Assembly (NCBI GenBank): GCA_029204225.1
Contig: CM055092.1
Location: forward strand, 28,109,859-28,173,858
DNA length: 64,000 nt
Direction of reading: 5' to 3'
Source: Diphasiastrum complanatum
Lineage: Eukaryota; Streptophyta; Lycopodiopsida; Lycopodiales; Lycopodiaceae
The position numbers were made by a program, and so were the translations under genes. A model generated the notes under the pieces. The model made no database searches. It was not told the origin of the DNA and was given only the letters and a program-made list of their open reading frames with translations. This document shows, piece by piece, positions 1 to 11,946 of the stretch; within the stretch, counting starts at the first letter, position 1; each line of letters begins with the position of its first letter.

Positions 1-911
1 AGACAATAAAAGTTTAGCAAACATTTGGTAGCTCAAGACCCAAGGACTCCAAGAAGAACCATGAGTATCAAGATGGGGCCATCTAGGCTCAATCATATGG
101 ATCAAGCAAGGCAAGTTGTCTTTGGCAACATTATGTATGCACTTAATAGATAATTGATGTATCTTCAAGTGCTCAAAATTCCTTGAAATCCATGGCTTGG
201 CATCATGTTTAGTTTTGAAGTGTGACACATTTATGGAAAATCTTGTAAGGGGTCCTCTAAGAGGTGGTGAAAGATCCTTCATGGACATCATTCTCTATTG
301 GAGTCTCAAAAGTGCCTTGTTTGTAGCTGGATTTTTTAGACACTTCTAGAAGCTTTCATTCATCTATCAAGAGAGTTGTAAATATATCAAGCTAAATTTG
401 AGGAGTGTGAAGAATTGCCAAAAATTGGCAAATCTAGCTTGATCAAAAACCATGTAGTATAATGTAAATTTTGTACATAAGTGGATTCCACACATGTGAG
501 GCCAAGATGCCACGTGTCAATCCACTCCTAATGTAGGTTAGGTCAATCGGGTGGGTCATTTCATTTTGGTAGTGATTCCTACTTTATAGGACCTAAATCC
601 TAGATTTAAGGTGAAAAACTGACCAACTAGCTATCTACCAAGCATGACTCTAGAAAATAGACTAGGGTTTCATTTTAGGGCAAAAAGGATGAGTTAACTT
701 CCTTGTTACATGCTGGAAATCCACCTAACTTCACAAAGGAAGTCAAATTTGCTATGTATTCCAAGCTCCCATAGTGAGAAGATAGAATATTTTTGGAGCT
801 CATTGGCAATCTCAAGCTACTCCACTATGTACATTGAGTTTTTGTGATTCACATGCAACCAAATGAATTTCTACTTATTTCTCAACTTGAAGGCCGTACT
901 ACAACTAGTAG

Positions 912-1010
912 TACACACGTGTGTAGGATTCCGACGGACGAACATTCGTCGGAGTATGACGACCAAGTCGGATTATCCATTGTGGAATTGGACGTTGAAT
1001 TCTAACGTCC
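912..1010. repeat. Cluster of three perfect short palindromes
   Basis: Three perfect inverted repeats lie within 100 bp. The first is a 14-bp palindrome TACACACGTGTGTA at 912-925. The second, at 937-950, has arms GACGAA and TTCGTC around 2 bp. The third, at 990-1010, has 7-bp arms GGACGTT and AACGTCC around 7 bp. GACATC, GGACGTC and ACGT-core words continue to about 1060. The first two and the third have ACGT-type cores of the kind plant bZIP or bHLH factors bind, so an old LTR enhancer is a reasonable guess. Confidence 0.6.
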
Positions 1011-1232
1011 ACGTGGGACATCGATTTGCGACATCCACACTGGACGTCGGAATCTGACATCCAGCTATTTTTGGCAAGTAGATAAGTGGATGAGTTCGAG
1101 TTTGGACCCATTCTAATTGGCTAAATTTGATACATTGCATCTGGGCTAGTATTTCTAGGTTATTGGTGAGTTACCAAGAAATTACCATTTAGGGTAAGTT
1201 TAGGGCAATTGGCCAAATGACATTTTGGCAGC

Positions 1233-1240
1233 TATAAATA
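1233..1240 (+). promoter_or_regulatory. TATA box, LTR-promoter-like
   Basis: TATAAATA sits in the context GCTATAAATAGCAGTAG, followed about 30 bp on by CATTGTATTCTC. The young LTR element at 36524 has the same arrangement (TATATATAGCAGG, then CCATTGTATTCAT). This suggests a decayed LTR core promoter rather than a host gene promoter. Confidence 0.45.
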
Positions 1241-2190
1241 GCAGTAGCTGCATGGAGAACATATCATTGTATTCTCATTTTGTATGGACAATTCATCTCT
1301 TGAGTTTCTATGTCCATCTCATGTGTTTATCTCTTGATATCTTGATTTTCTATGTGTAGAATGTTAATTTTATGGTTGATATAGGTTCCGCACGTGTGAA
1401 GGACGGTAGGCTGTTGCTATTGTATGGACAGGGACAATACCATATTGTATTTTCATGTTCATGATGAGATCTTAGTGATTTATGCAATTCTAGCATGCTA
1501 ATCTTGATGAATTCTAACTTGTAACTAAATTTAGATGTGCACACCAAATTGGCCCAAGATCTAAGATCCATCAATTGTGTTTTGGATCTATATTTTTTCA
1601 CACTAACAAGGCATATAAAACAAATTCTCTTTCTTTCTAGAGCTTCTAGTGAAATATTAGGGTATGTTAGAACACCAACTAGCATCATATCTTTTCATTG
1701 CCAAGATATTTCTATTGTTTTGCAATATTCTCAAACACTTTCAATCTTTCGACATGTCGTGGTTGTAGGAGCAAATATTTCACTTATACTAGCATTGTTC
1801 TAGCTAATGGCTTACACAGGGGAGTAGCATTTTGGGGAGCTATAGTAGTTCTTAGTTTTACTTTTGGTTGTATATATTAGATCAAGTAAGTTTAGCTTTG
1901 TCATTTAGATTCTATGATTGGTCCTCTTGTACATTGATGGTCTTTAGAAATGAAAGCATGGGTTGTTTTAGATTTTAATACTAGTTATCATTGGTTAGCT
2001 AGGTTGGGGCACGTGTGTGTGGGAGAGGTACATGATTTAAGATATGCCTGCAGGTTGAGGGACATGTGAGGTCCTTATGTACAATGAGGTAGAGGTGGAT
2101 GATGTGATGTATTGTGACTTCAAAAATGAAGGTGGTCTATGTTCATTCATGCATTTTTTATTCATTACTTACTCCTAGTGTGATAACACG

Positions 2191-3530
2191 CCAAAAGAGA
2201 AGATGTTGACTTAATGCAGTATTGGAGATAGACACGAGCCCAGCATGAATTCTGTCACAGAAATATGGAGATTTTTATTCAATCTGAAAATATTATCTCA
2301 GCACATTGTGCCCCCGGAGTAAAGCTTTCTCGAGTTTAAGATCCAGAGTTTGGCAGCTTTAACCTAGTGTCAAGTGTTTAACGACTTGAGATATAATAAA
2401 AAATTCCGATTTGGGAGATGGGGAGCAGTGCATGTGCACATTTGGTTTCTGCTTTCATGCTTCATGGGCTGCTTTTGAGAATGTTTCAGTTCTAAGCATG
2501 AATTAACTGTGTAGCACATTTGGTATCCTTCAACCATAAACTGACCTCAGCCGTTTGGGTTCAGAAATCACAAAAGTTTGCAATTCCGTTGAACATACGT
2601 AAGGTCTGTACAGCAGCAAGTCCGTTCCTGACTGATCCATGCAGTCTGTATTATTCCTTGTGCCACAGGCGCTGTCACAGCTGATCTTACCCCACATTCT
2701 CAGCTGTCCTGTAAGCTTCACTTGCATGACTTGCAGGTTTTGTCGATCACTCAAAATTAACATCAACAACTATCCAAGACTGAAGACGAATCGTTCTTTC
2801 ACAAATCAGCAGCCTCGAGGGTGTGAGATGTATGATGCTGGGTTAGAATCGAGTGCTTTTCATTTCAGCAAGTTGGAAAATAGAACAACATATATACTAT
2901 ATACAAATCTCACGGGAGCGTACTATTATTGCCTCAAACCACCCCACACCACCCTACACTTACACTTGCACTTTATACTTTATTCCAAAATTTTGCTGAG
3001 TGGAGAGGGGCCCTCAATGTAAAAGGCATGGCCAGTGCTGATCCATGGGGCTTGTTCGACAGCCGGGCTAAACATTATATACGCACATGTTTGGGCGACT
3101 TGCTATAGAAGGTCACCCATTTAAAACAAAAATATATGTCCTTTGTCCCATAAGCAAACCCCATCACGCGTACAACAATTTGGCAGATATGCAATCGTAC
3201 CTCAAGAGGTAGCACTTGCACAAACTTCAATCAATGTGTTATGTATGTAATTGACTAGGGTCATGTGGGGGTTAATTAAGTATAATTAGCCCGGGTTTAG
3301 CATAACTTGGTTGATGCAAGGCCTAGGATGTCAAAGGATACTCTTACGACTATGACTTTAAGGGTGAGTCCTAGGACCACTAGAATGGACATGCATGAGG
3401 AGTTTTTCATCCCATAAGCACTCTTAGAAACATGGCTTGGGTTAGACTGTATAAGAATACCGGACACATAAGTTTCATCATTCACTAGTTCCCTAGCTGG
3501 ATCATATTAGACTACATCATCTGTTTTCTA
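2191..3530. other. Unassigned low-repeat interval
   Basis: This stretch has mixed composition and lacks the family signatures seen elsewhere. On the minus strand 2530-2769 is open for 79 codons with a donor-like GTAAGATC inside, and on the plus strand 2639-3022 is open for 127 codons. Neither shows a domain I recognise. It could be a scrap of a host gene or of an unrecognised element. I make no gene call. Confidence 0.3.
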
Positions 3531-3542
3531 GTCTTTCCTTCA

Positions 3543-3827
3543 TCAATGGAATTCGTTGACTGTATGGTTTCTAGCACAAATTGAGCACCAAGCATTTTTC
3601 CTTCTAGGATATTGCATTTGTTGAGAAACTTTCAATGATTTGGCAACTACAGCTTTTGAAAATTTGATTTTATGATCATACTTTGATATCCATTGTTGCA
3701 TTTGTAATTTTTGTCTCCGATTTATCTTTGCCAACTCATCAAACAGCAAATCAATTGTAGCATTGATATTGGTAAATGCAGTAGTAAATGAGATGGTGGT
3801 GGTTTGTCTTGCTGTAAAAGACAACAT
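3543..3827 (-). pseudogene. Gypsy-type gag fragment
   Basis: The reading has a helical region followed by a zinc-knuckle-like tail CSICARNHTVNEFH. The tail corresponds to WCPTCQHNQTANECP in the plus-strand gypsy gag at 6380-6430, and the preceding ATIDLL...INRRQKLQMQQ corresponds to the ATQLLLQQLETMNKIHQAQM region of the same gag. The last Cys is replaced, no capsid domain is present, and no neighbouring pol matches. It is a dead fragment of the same gypsy lineage lying in the opposite orientation. Confidence 0.5.
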
Positions 3828-3830
3828 TCC

Positions 3831-4729
3831 AATACTGGTTTCTCATCTGACCCATTCATCCTCCTCTCTTACTGCATCTTCCATTGTTTGTTACAATGAC
3901 TCGTATTTATGCCTTCATTTGGGTTCATGCCTAATGCTTTTCAAAAAACTGGCCAAGAACCACATGATTATTACATGATCCAAAGTCAATACTAAATTAC
4001 TCTAATCAGAGATATTTCATTCATTCAAAATGGAATTTCTAGAAACTTCCTTAGCTTAAATAAAGTCCTGCTGAAAACATTGTCCAGAAGGCAAACCCAG
4101 ACCATGAACCTTGCTTCCAAAAACTGATCTCAAAGTTTTGGACACTTTTGCCTCTACAGCCTCAGCAAGAGCTCATTTTGGCTTGCCTCATTCATCATTG
4201 ATAGATCTCATTGTGCTTAGTACACAACCCATAGGGTGAACTCAGATCCCAAGAAACCAGCACTTTACGCTGAAAAGTATGAAAATATTGATTTTTGCAC
4301 TTTCTGGCCTGACAACAGTACTTATGAGTTCCCCCACCTACAAATGATTAATTTCACTTATGTTTTACCTACTATACTCAAGGGGAGTACAAACTCCATC
4401 AAATCATTCCCCAAGTGCAAGCCAAAAGTCAGATCTGCAATTTCTCATATCTGTACTATGCCAAGTGAGATTGAGACCTGTACATTCCCAAAGTGTCTTT
4501 TCTCACTACTCATTGGAGATCTAGATTCGCATGTATGCAGGATGCATTCCCCAATCGAGATGAGCTTAACTTGATCCAGGTGAACCAAGACCCCCGCAAA
4601 ATTAGCCAGAAAACTGCAGATTCTCAAAAATATTATTTTTAACCTACATGCTTCAATTTTTAAGATCTAGGCTTGCCACTCAGATCAGAGAGATCTAATA
4701 TGTATCTTTAAATTCCTAGGAGGGTGAAC
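3831..4729. other. No gene seen
   Basis: The frame at 4236-4574 is open for 112 codons but has no recognisable domain. Composition is that of the surrounding repeat-derived sequence. Confidence 0.35.
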
Positions 4730-5440
4730 CTAATCTCCCAAGATCTTCTACTTTTCACTCCCATCACCTTGCATTCCCAATCCCACCCCAAGTTCCCAAA
4801 ATTGGCCATCTAGGCTCGCCACTTGCTCTGTACCCTCATCCATCCAACCTTTATCACTGAACAAATTGGAGAATCTAAATTCCCAGCCCATCTTCCACCA
4901 TCAGACTTTTTGATTTCATCAAGTTACGTTCCTAGATTTGCATTTCTCAATCGAGTGAGTATTCCCAATTGTTGGTTCCCAATTTGGAAATCCACAAAGG
5001 CATCATCAAATCTTCATTCCCATTCCCCTACCCATATTTCCCATATGTGCTATTGTTGTAATACCATCTTTAAACCCAATCTCCCAAGATCCACTCACCA
5101 TGTTCCCACATTCCCAATTTTTTCACATTCCCTTGTTCACAAATCTACGTTCCCAACCACCTGCTTTCGCCATATCTTACCACCAAATCTCTAAGATCTG
5201 ATTCTCATATCTAAGATCCATTTCCAAATTCCCCATTTCTGATTTTCCAATCTCCATCTTGCTTAATCCCCAGTTGATTCCCAAATCCATCTTCCCAAGC
5301 TCACGTTCTCGCATTCCTATACTCCCACATTCCCATTCCTAGCTCATAGATCTTGAATTTTCTAGATTGAAGTAGCCTTGTTGTCTTCCCAAACATGATA
5401 CGTTCCCAAGCTACAAATTTAGAAAAGATCTTTTATTTGG
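4730..5440 (+). repeat. TTCCCA-rich leader upstream of gypsy gag
   Basis: This roughly 700-bp stretch is poor in G and saturated with CATTCCCA, TTCCCAA and similar words, and it leads directly into the gypsy gag at 5441. The same texture reappears at 53780-54460 and 60592-60870. It is best read as the untranslated leader of this gypsy family. Open frames inside it are compositional artefacts. Confidence 0.5.
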
Positions 5441-6491
5441 ATGCAACTAAGATTAGGTCGAAAGACTAGATCTAGGATGTCGATAGAGGAAGAGAGTTCG
5501 CTTGGAGATCATGAACCTTCAACTAGCCAGCCTCAACCTAGAAATCTCCAGAAGCAATTCAATACGGTTGCCAATAATCCAAATCCACCTCAAGAGAATC
5601 CAGTACCACATGAGGCACAAGGAGCACCAAGGATCCCCAACCCATTGGCTTATGTCATACCATTACCAAGAGCTATCCCACATAATTGGCGAGCTCCTAG
5701 ACTCGATCTACCATGGTATGATGGTACTACCGACCTCGCACACTATTTTCAAATTTATGAGGAAGCATGTGAAGTCTATGGAGAGACAACTTTGAAAGAA
5801 AAACTCAGACTCTTTAGTATGATCCTCACTAATGCAGCTCATGAATGGTATTTTAACCTTGAGCGATATGAAAAAAACAAGTAGGAATCTCTCAAGGATT
5901 CATTCGTTAAAAGATTCAACTCATCTATATTCCTTGAAAGCCCATTCATACTACTTAGTAAGATTAAGATGAGGAAGGATGAGAGGGTACGTGATTATAT
6001 TGAATGCCTCAAACATCTTAAAATTGAATGCCCTGCTCACCTAGCACCTGATCAGGTCGTGCTCGGCATGAACTGAAACCTCCAAAAACCTATGCTACTT
6101 TACGCAATGCCATGGATGATGCCTTCCAAGAAGAGGATGAAGGATTTGATAAAGAGTACGAACCCCAACGTTCGCAAACAATAGCTACTGATCAAAGCCA
6201 TAAATTCCAAGGTGAAGGGACCTCCTTCGATGTTGCCACTCAACTATTGTTGCAACAACTTGAGACCATGAACAAAATCCACCAGGCTCAGATGGATAAG
6301 CTATCCAAAGATTTTGAACAAAAATTGAAAAATACCACACCACAAGGTCCTACTATCAATCAATTTCCCAGATGCGATAATGTTTGGTGTCCTACATGCC
6401 AACATAATCAAACTGCAAATGAGTGCCCACAGAATAGGCAACTAGCCCAAAGGTTTTACATCTTTTGCAACACCAATAACCACGATACATC
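5441..6491 (+). pseudogene. Ty3/gypsy gag, disrupted
   Basis: The frame opens at ATG 5441 (a second ATG at 5477 is equally possible) and reads a proline- and glutamine-rich N-terminus, then a retrotransposon Gag capsid domain (LPWYDGTTDLAHYF; KLRLFSMILTNAAHEWYFNL). It is broken by TAG at 5882, continues in the same sense (SFVKRFNSS...RDYIECLKHLK), meets a further stop near 6074, and resumes at 6112-6490 as a linker and a zinc-knuckle-like WCPTCQHNQTANECP. It ends abruptly at 6491, where a copia LTR begins. Gag would package element RNA; this copy cannot make a full protein. The rest of the element is not seen next to it. Confidence 0.7.
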
Positions 6492-7276
6492 TGTTGGAAA
6501 AATGTGGTGAGCAACGGAAGTGGTGAGCGGATGGAGATAGATTGGTAATGTGTTAGTTACCAGCTATGATTTCAAGATGAAACGAATATTGAAATGCGCA
6601 ATAGAACAATCACAATTGTGGAGAAAAAAATATGCATTCGTTGTACAAGGGCGTGAAGCTAGGCGCAAATCAGAAGGCGCAATAACTAGACTTTAGCTGC
6701 GTTCGTTGTTAGCTTGCTTGTCAAAAATGACAATGACTACAAAATAAGTAATGCTTCCAGATTAATTACATGATCAGATTGCTAACCCCAGTAGATCTTC
6801 CTTGATGATTGGAAGTCAGATGATCAGTACATTGAAAGTTGGCATCAATCTACTAAATTAACTACAACAGTCCTACATTAGATAGCTGCTATTTTACTGA
6901 GTATGTACAGAGGTAGATGAGCTGTCAATGTCGTGACATGGGTCGGATTTCTGAACTGACAATATCAAATTTTACTAAGGGTCAAAATATATACAAAAGG
7001 ATCAAAAAATACAAAGGCTTGGATTTTTTTAGAGTCAAAAAAATCAGACCCAATCTGATCCGATCTAGGGTCAAAGTCACCCAGAAAAATTAGACTCAAT
7101 CTGATCCAATCCAGGGTCGAAAAATCCTTCTTTGCCAAGCTCAATGTTGGGTCAGATTTTTTTCGATCCTTTGTAAGAAAACTTTGATCCTTCTCTTTTT
7201 TTGTGTTTTTCAGATCAAGTATAAACAGATTTTAGGATGCTCATTACCTGATGGAATTGAGCATTGAGTTCCAACA
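6492..7276 (-). repeat. 3' LTR of copia element C
   Basis: The segment begins TGTTGGAAAA right after the gypsy gag break and ends TTCCAACA. It is followed on the plus strand by CTCCCCCTTCATG, the complement of a purine-rich polypurine tract (GAAGGGGGAG). Length is about 785 bp. The orientation fits the minus-strand pol that follows. The last five gypsy bases are ACATC, but no matching right-hand copy was found, because the far end of element C is lost. Confidence 0.7.
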
Positions 7277-8504
7277 CTCCCCCTTCATGTGGATCTTGAA
7301 AAATTTCGATCTTCAGATCTAACAAATTGTTGAATTTGAGATAATGCTCCTTTGTTAGAGCCTTGGTGAAGTAATCTACTACCTGTAACTTTGTCCTATA
7401 GTAAACCAAAGAAATTTCTTTGCTTTGCACTTTCTCTCTAAGATAGTGATATCAGATTTCGATATGCTTACTTTGGGAGTGGAATCTCGAATTCAGAGAT
7501 AGTGCAATGGCACTTTGATTGTCACAATAGAGGGTCATTGGAGGTGATTGGATAATTTAGATATCTTTAGATATCTAAATTATTTGGATATCTAAATAAT
7601 TTAGATAATTTAGATTGGGTAATTTAGATATCTTTAAGCAGGCTCCTCATCCAAATTGCCTCCTTGGTAGCATTTGTGGCAGCTATGTATTCTGACTGTG
7701 GAGGATAATACTACTGAGGTCTGTTTCTGGTTGTTCCATGAAATTGGGCCTTGATTGAACAGGAACACAAATCCAAAGATCGATTTTCTTGTGACGATGT
7801 CTCCTGCCCAATCTGCATCTGTGTAGCCCTCTAGAATGTTGGTAGATTGGCTGCCTCCATAGCAAATTCTGAGGTGTTTTGTAGCTTGGACATACTTCAA
7901 GACTTTCATGAGAGCCTTCTGGACCTGGATTTGAAAGAAATTGGCTGAGAGAGCTGATTGAGTAAGCAAGGTCGGGTCGAGTGCAAAGCATAGCATACAT
8001 CAATGATCCAATTATGGAGCGAAATGGATATTGATTCATTTTCTCCTCCTCTGACTCGGATTTTAGACATTGCTCCTTTGACAACTTCAAACCAGGGTCG
8101 AGTGGAAGGTGGCTCGGTTTGCACTCAGCCATTCCATATTTCTTCAACACATTGGTGAGGTATCTATGTTGGCTGATGAAAATTTGTCTGCTGGGTCGAA
8201 TTCGAAAAATCTAAATTCCAAGACAATAGTGTGCGAGACCCATATCTGTCAACTTGTCCTGTGCTAACAAGCATTTGGTATCCTTCAACAAATTTAAATT
8301 GTTACTAAATAGTAATGTGTCATCAACATAAAGAGTGATGATTATGAAGGAATCTGATACAAACTTAAAATAAACATTTGAGTCTGTCGAGTTTGGAATG
8401 AAACTCGATTAGAAATGTATTTATTTTCTCAAACTAGGCTCTTGGAGACTGTTTCAGACCATAAACAATTTTGTGAATTTTACACACTAAGTGCTCCTTA
8501 CCCT
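7277..8504 (-). pseudogene. Copia C: RT C-terminal half and RNase H, broken
   Basis: Reading leftwards, 8150-7900 gives the RT-RNase H connection (SIIGSLMYAMLCTRPDLAYS), 7996-7634 gives RNase H pieces (GYTDADWAGD, SWNNQKQTSVVLSST), and 7430-7277 gives the RNase H tail (KLQVVDYFTKALTKEHYLKFNNLLDL). The pieces lie in different frames and 8160-8500, where the YVDD palm would be, is frameshifted and only partly readable. The element is dead. Order and orientation match the LTR at 6492-7276. Confidence 0.75.
7553..7636. repeat. AT palindromic expansion in copia C RNase H
   Basis: ATTTAGATATCT-type words repeat in both orientations for about 85 bp (core AGATATCT is itself a palindrome). The related copia D stretch at 11610-11645 lacks this block, so it is a local expansion inside the RNase H region of element C, breaking its frame. 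Confidence 0.65.
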
Positions 8505-9105
8505 TTAGCTTATATCCTTCGGGCTGGGACATGTAGATCTCCACATTACCACAAGATTGAAGGTTTCTAAATAATCCAGATCTAGAATCTGGGAGAAGCC
8601 TACTACCAATCTAGCCTTGTATTGATTTATTTTCCCTTCAACATCATACTTCACTTTCCACTTGCATGAGATTGGATTTTGATCTTTTGGCAGCTCAGTT
8701 ACAGTCCATATTTGATTCTCAATCAGAGAATCGAATTCTACGTCCATGACTATTTTCCACTGGCCAGCATCAGGTGTTGACATTGCCTCATGAATCGTGT
8801 TTGGTTCCTGCACAAAATAACAAGCCAGATCATCCATGAATCGGGATGCAGGCCATCTGGTCGATTTGATCTTATGGGTTCAATTTCGACCCTTTGATAT
8901 TGTTGTTGAGGTTCTGACTCACTGTTTGAGTTAGTATCAATTTTCTGCTGTTCGACCCTTGGTTCAGATTTTGCGTTTTTGGTCCTTGTGTCAGATTCTG
9001 AAATTTTTGACCTTCGATCAGATTTTGACTATTCAATCTTTGGGTTGGATTTTTTTGGAGCTTTCCCCTTATGGTCAAAAAATTTGTCTTCCATGAATAT
9101 GACAT
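8505..9105 (-). pseudogene. Copia C: integrase-RT linker and RT N-terminus
   Basis: 8837-8505 reads the start of copia reverse transcriptase (EPNTIHEAMSTPDAGQWK, then ENQIWTVTELPKDQNPISCK and WKVKYDVEGKINQYKARLVV). 9105-8872 reads a hydrophilic linker with repeated NLIEGQ, NLTQGP and NLNQGS units, an internal 10-11 residue repeat. The two lie in different frames. RT would copy element RNA into DNA; the palm with the catalytic aspartates is not intact here. Confidence 0.7.
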
Positions 9106-9225
9106 CGCTGCTCATAAAGGTCTTCTGATTTTTCTAGGTTGTAGAGCTTGTATGCCTTGTGATCTAGGGAGTAGCCAGTGAAAATCGATTTTTTGCTTTT
9201 GTCATCCAACTTCTTTTTCAGATCT

Positions 9226-9919
9226 TCAGGGATCTAAGCATAGGCAATGCATCCTAACACTCGAATACGATGCCTTGCACTGCTTGAAGAATCTAAAAGA
9301 GTCGGATTTAATCTTCAAAATATAAGTAGCAGTTTTCCTAGAAAAATCATCAATAAAAGTCAAACAATAAAAAGCTCTCCATGTGGAACAAGTCTGCACT
9401 GGGCCACAAAGGTCACTGTGTACAAAAAAAATCTCTAGAAGTATGAACAAAATCTGAAGTAAATGGACTTCTAGCATGCTTGTTGATAATACAGCTTTCA
9501 CATGGAGAATTGGATTTGCTAATAGAAGGGAGATCTCGCACTATGTTCTGACTTGACATTTGCTGAATACTCTTAAAGTTTAAATGGCCTAGTCTGAAAT
9601 GCCACAACAAGTGATTTGATTCAGAAGTAGAAATAAGAGCTTGACTACTAGTAGAATAACAGTGACTTAATTTGTAAAGGTAGCCAAATCTTCTACCATA
9701 AGCTAGGACTTTTCTAGGATTGTCAAAGATAGTGCATCCCTCTGTATCAAATTCGACTCTACAACCGAAATCAATGATTCTGCTTATAGAAAGCAGATTC
9801 TTTGTAAGGTTCAGAATATACAACACATTGGACAACAACTTAACAACACCTCTCTGAAATTCGACCCTCACTGTCCCTTCACCTTCAATGGAATGTGTTG
9901 AGTTATCTCCTAGCTGCAC
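9226..9919 (-). pseudogene. Copia C: GAG-pre-integrase and integrase start
   Basis: 9919-9413 reads the end of the protease region (LSNVLYILNLTKNLLSISR) and the GAG-pre-integrase zinc region (LLWHFRLGHLNFKSIQQM, then CESCIINKHARSPF). 9501-9226 continues in another frame with the integrase core start (VHSDLCGPVQTCS, LTFIDDFSRK). The integrase part holding the second catalytic Asp and the Glu (about 9120-9226) is not readable. Between 9872 and 9990 a 67-bp tandem duplication has shifted the upstream frame. Confidence 0.7.
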
Positions 9920-9990
9920 AACTCAGCACAATCTTCATTGTCCCTTCACCTTCAATGGAATGTGTTGAGTTGTCTCCAAGCTGCACAACT
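9872..9990. repeat. 67-bp tandem duplication in copia C protease region
   Basis: A stretch beginning TGTCCCTTCACCTTCAATGG occurs at 9872 and again at 9939, each copy running on through a TGCACAACTC end, with one or two substitutions between them. The period of 67 is not a multiple of three, so the duplication itself breaks the frame. Confidence 0.75.
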
Positions 9991-10548
9991 CTAGAATGGG
10001 TGCAAGGCTTGTAGTTTTGGAATCAATCCCGATGATGGGTCATGTGCTGAGTTGCTCCAGAGTCCAAGTACCAGGAATCGACATCCTACAATTTTTTGAC
10101 TCTAGTCATAAAGGCAGTTTCCTCTTCCTCTTCATGCTAGATCGAGTGACTGGCTGATGCAACATTTGCTTGTTATTGGAACTGCTTCTTCTTTTCATTG
10201 TTGTATTTGAGTGTTTTGCAGTCCTCGATGAGATGACCAGTCCTCTTACAATATTTGTAGAAGAGATTCTACATAGTTTGAGATGATGAAGAACTCGACC
10301 CTGGGCCTGAATTCGACCTTGAGCCGAAATTCGACCCTGAGCCAATATTTGACCTAGAGTCAAAATTTGATCCCGGCTGCATGTTGTTCTTTTTTCCTGA
10401 ATAATCAGATTTTGTGAATTTCTTTGATTTAAACTTTCAATTTCTCTTTGTATAAAGAGCTTGAGGATCAGATCCTGAGCCTGAGGAGGAAGCATTTATT
10501 CTGATCTCCTTTTGTAACAGTATTGAAATACCTCTTGATAGAATAAGT
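9991..10548 (-). pseudogene. Copia C: gag zinc-knuckle region, truncated
   Basis: Minus-strand reading near 10280-10180 gives YCKRTGHLIEDCKT, a zinc knuckle that lacks its first Cys. Upstream (10300-10400) is a short repeated unit around TCGACCCTGAGCC. The rest of gag, the leader and the 5' LTR are missing, because another copia LTR starts at about 10549. Confidence 0.5.
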
Positions 10549-11349
10549 TGCTATTGGTTCAAAATGGCCACGGTGTCGTAAAACGATGGTCGTGAGCGTA
10601 GCGAAGGATCGGTTGCTCAGAGCGTAGGTGTGTAGGAACGGAAACGCAATAGTTAGCAGCAGAATTATTCAAATAGAAGAATTAATAGAGAACGCACAAA
10701 TGAACGACGCAGTTGTGAGAAAAATTGCACTCTGATTGATAATCAACAGTGAGTACAATGGCTTGAAGTAATAACTTCAGCTTGCTGAGCATGATAATGA
10801 TGGCTACAGATAACTCTGATGAAAGAGAAATTCCAAAAATTAACACTTACATAGCTTGATTCAGCTAATATAGGATTTTACAAGTGTCAAAAATATCTTA
10901 CAAGCCTTTAATGCTATTTATGCCAGTCTTTGCATATGTACAAAGTTGGTAACCGCCAACCGCCTTTGAGATATTTGTTTGTCCAGCTATTTTTAGGGTT
11001 ACTCATAAGTTGGCAAAGTCGGTTAGCCAATGTAAAAAAGAGAAAAAGCAAAAAGGCGAAGGTGCCTTCAAAATAGTTCTACGGTATTCTGGCCACTTGG
11101 CCAGTGTGTCGCATTTTTTGCTAAGGAGCGAAAAAGACAAAAAAGATGAAGGTGCCTAAAAATGACTTCTAAGTATTCTGGCTACTTGGCCAATGTGTCA
11201 CATTTTTTACTAAGGAGCGAAAAAGGCGAAGGTGCCTTGAAATGATTTCTAAGACATAAAAATTCTCAAAGGAAAAAAATGTGAAGGCCTTTTTCAGGAT
11301 GCTCATTACTTGAACGATTTGTTTAAGACTGAGCATAAGAAATCTAACA
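10549..11349 (-). repeat. 3' LTR of copia element D
   Basis: The right edge is clear: AATCTAACA at 11349 followed by CCCCCCCTTCATG, the complement of a polypurine tract. The left edge near 10549 (TGCTATTGG) is inferred from similarity in layout and length to the element C LTR. Parts of the two LTRs can be aligned by eye, so C and D are related families. Confidence 0.6.
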
Positions 11350-11800
11350 CCCCCCCTTCATGTGGATCTTGAAAACCTGAGATCTTCAGATTTAACATAT
11401 CATTAAGTCTGAGATGTTGCCCCTTTGATAGAGCCTTTGTGAAGTAATCTGTTGCCATGTATTTTGTTCTGCAGAAAATCAATACTACTTCCTTACTGTG
11501 CACTTTCTCTCTAAGGTAGTGATACCTGATTTCTATATGTTTGCTTTGAGAGTGAAATCTCGTATTGAGAGATAGCGTTATTGTGCTTTGATTGTCACAA
11601 TAGATTGTTGTAGGAAGTGGTTGTGGAAAATTGAGGTCTGCAAGCAATTGCCTTCCAGATCGCCTCTTTGGTTGCATTTGTGGCAGCTATGTATTCGGAT
11701 TCTGTTGATGATAATGCAACTGAGGTCTGCTTCCAACTGTTCCATGAGATTGGGCCTTGGTTGTATAAAAAACTATAGATTAAGGAGTGATTTTGCAAGT
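11350..11800 (-). pseudogene. Copia D: RNase H stump
   Basis: Two overlapping minus-strand frames read copia RNase H: ISWNSWKQTSVALSSTESEY (upstream) and TIYCDNQSTITLSLNTRFHS with KHIEIRYHYLREKVHSKEV (downstream), ending near YFTKALSKGQHLRLNDML. The catalytic Asp of YCDNQS is present. A frameshift separates the halves. The element is cut at about 11800, where plus-strand copia sequence begins. Confidence 0.75.
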
Positions 11801-11946
11801 GTGAGACTAAAATCTATAAATCCATCATTCTAGATTTTTTGAAGAGTGATAGGGTCGAGTCTACAAGCTTTCAATTGCTAGAAGACACTATCAGTTTAGG
11901 TCTCCAAGTGAAACCATATATAGTTTCAAGTGCTTTTTCACTAAAA

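Larger units (their letters stand above)
1..2190. other. Unassigned AT-rich interval with LTR-like traces
   Basis: No convincing coding region is visible. Short reading frames here carry no recognisable domain. The stretch has several CACGTGTG or CACATGTG words (around 489, 912, 1390 and 2010), which recur inside the LTRs of other elements in this window. A TATA box near 1233 has surroundings like those of the LTR promoter at 36792. The likely reading is one or more old solo or truncated LTRs, but no TG...CA boundaries or target duplications could be fixed. Confidence 0.4.

Noticed and set aside
2530-3022. Host gene exon at 2530-3022
   Set aside because: Both strands are open over part of it, but there is no domain, no consistent splice frame and no similarity I can name, so it is left unassigned.
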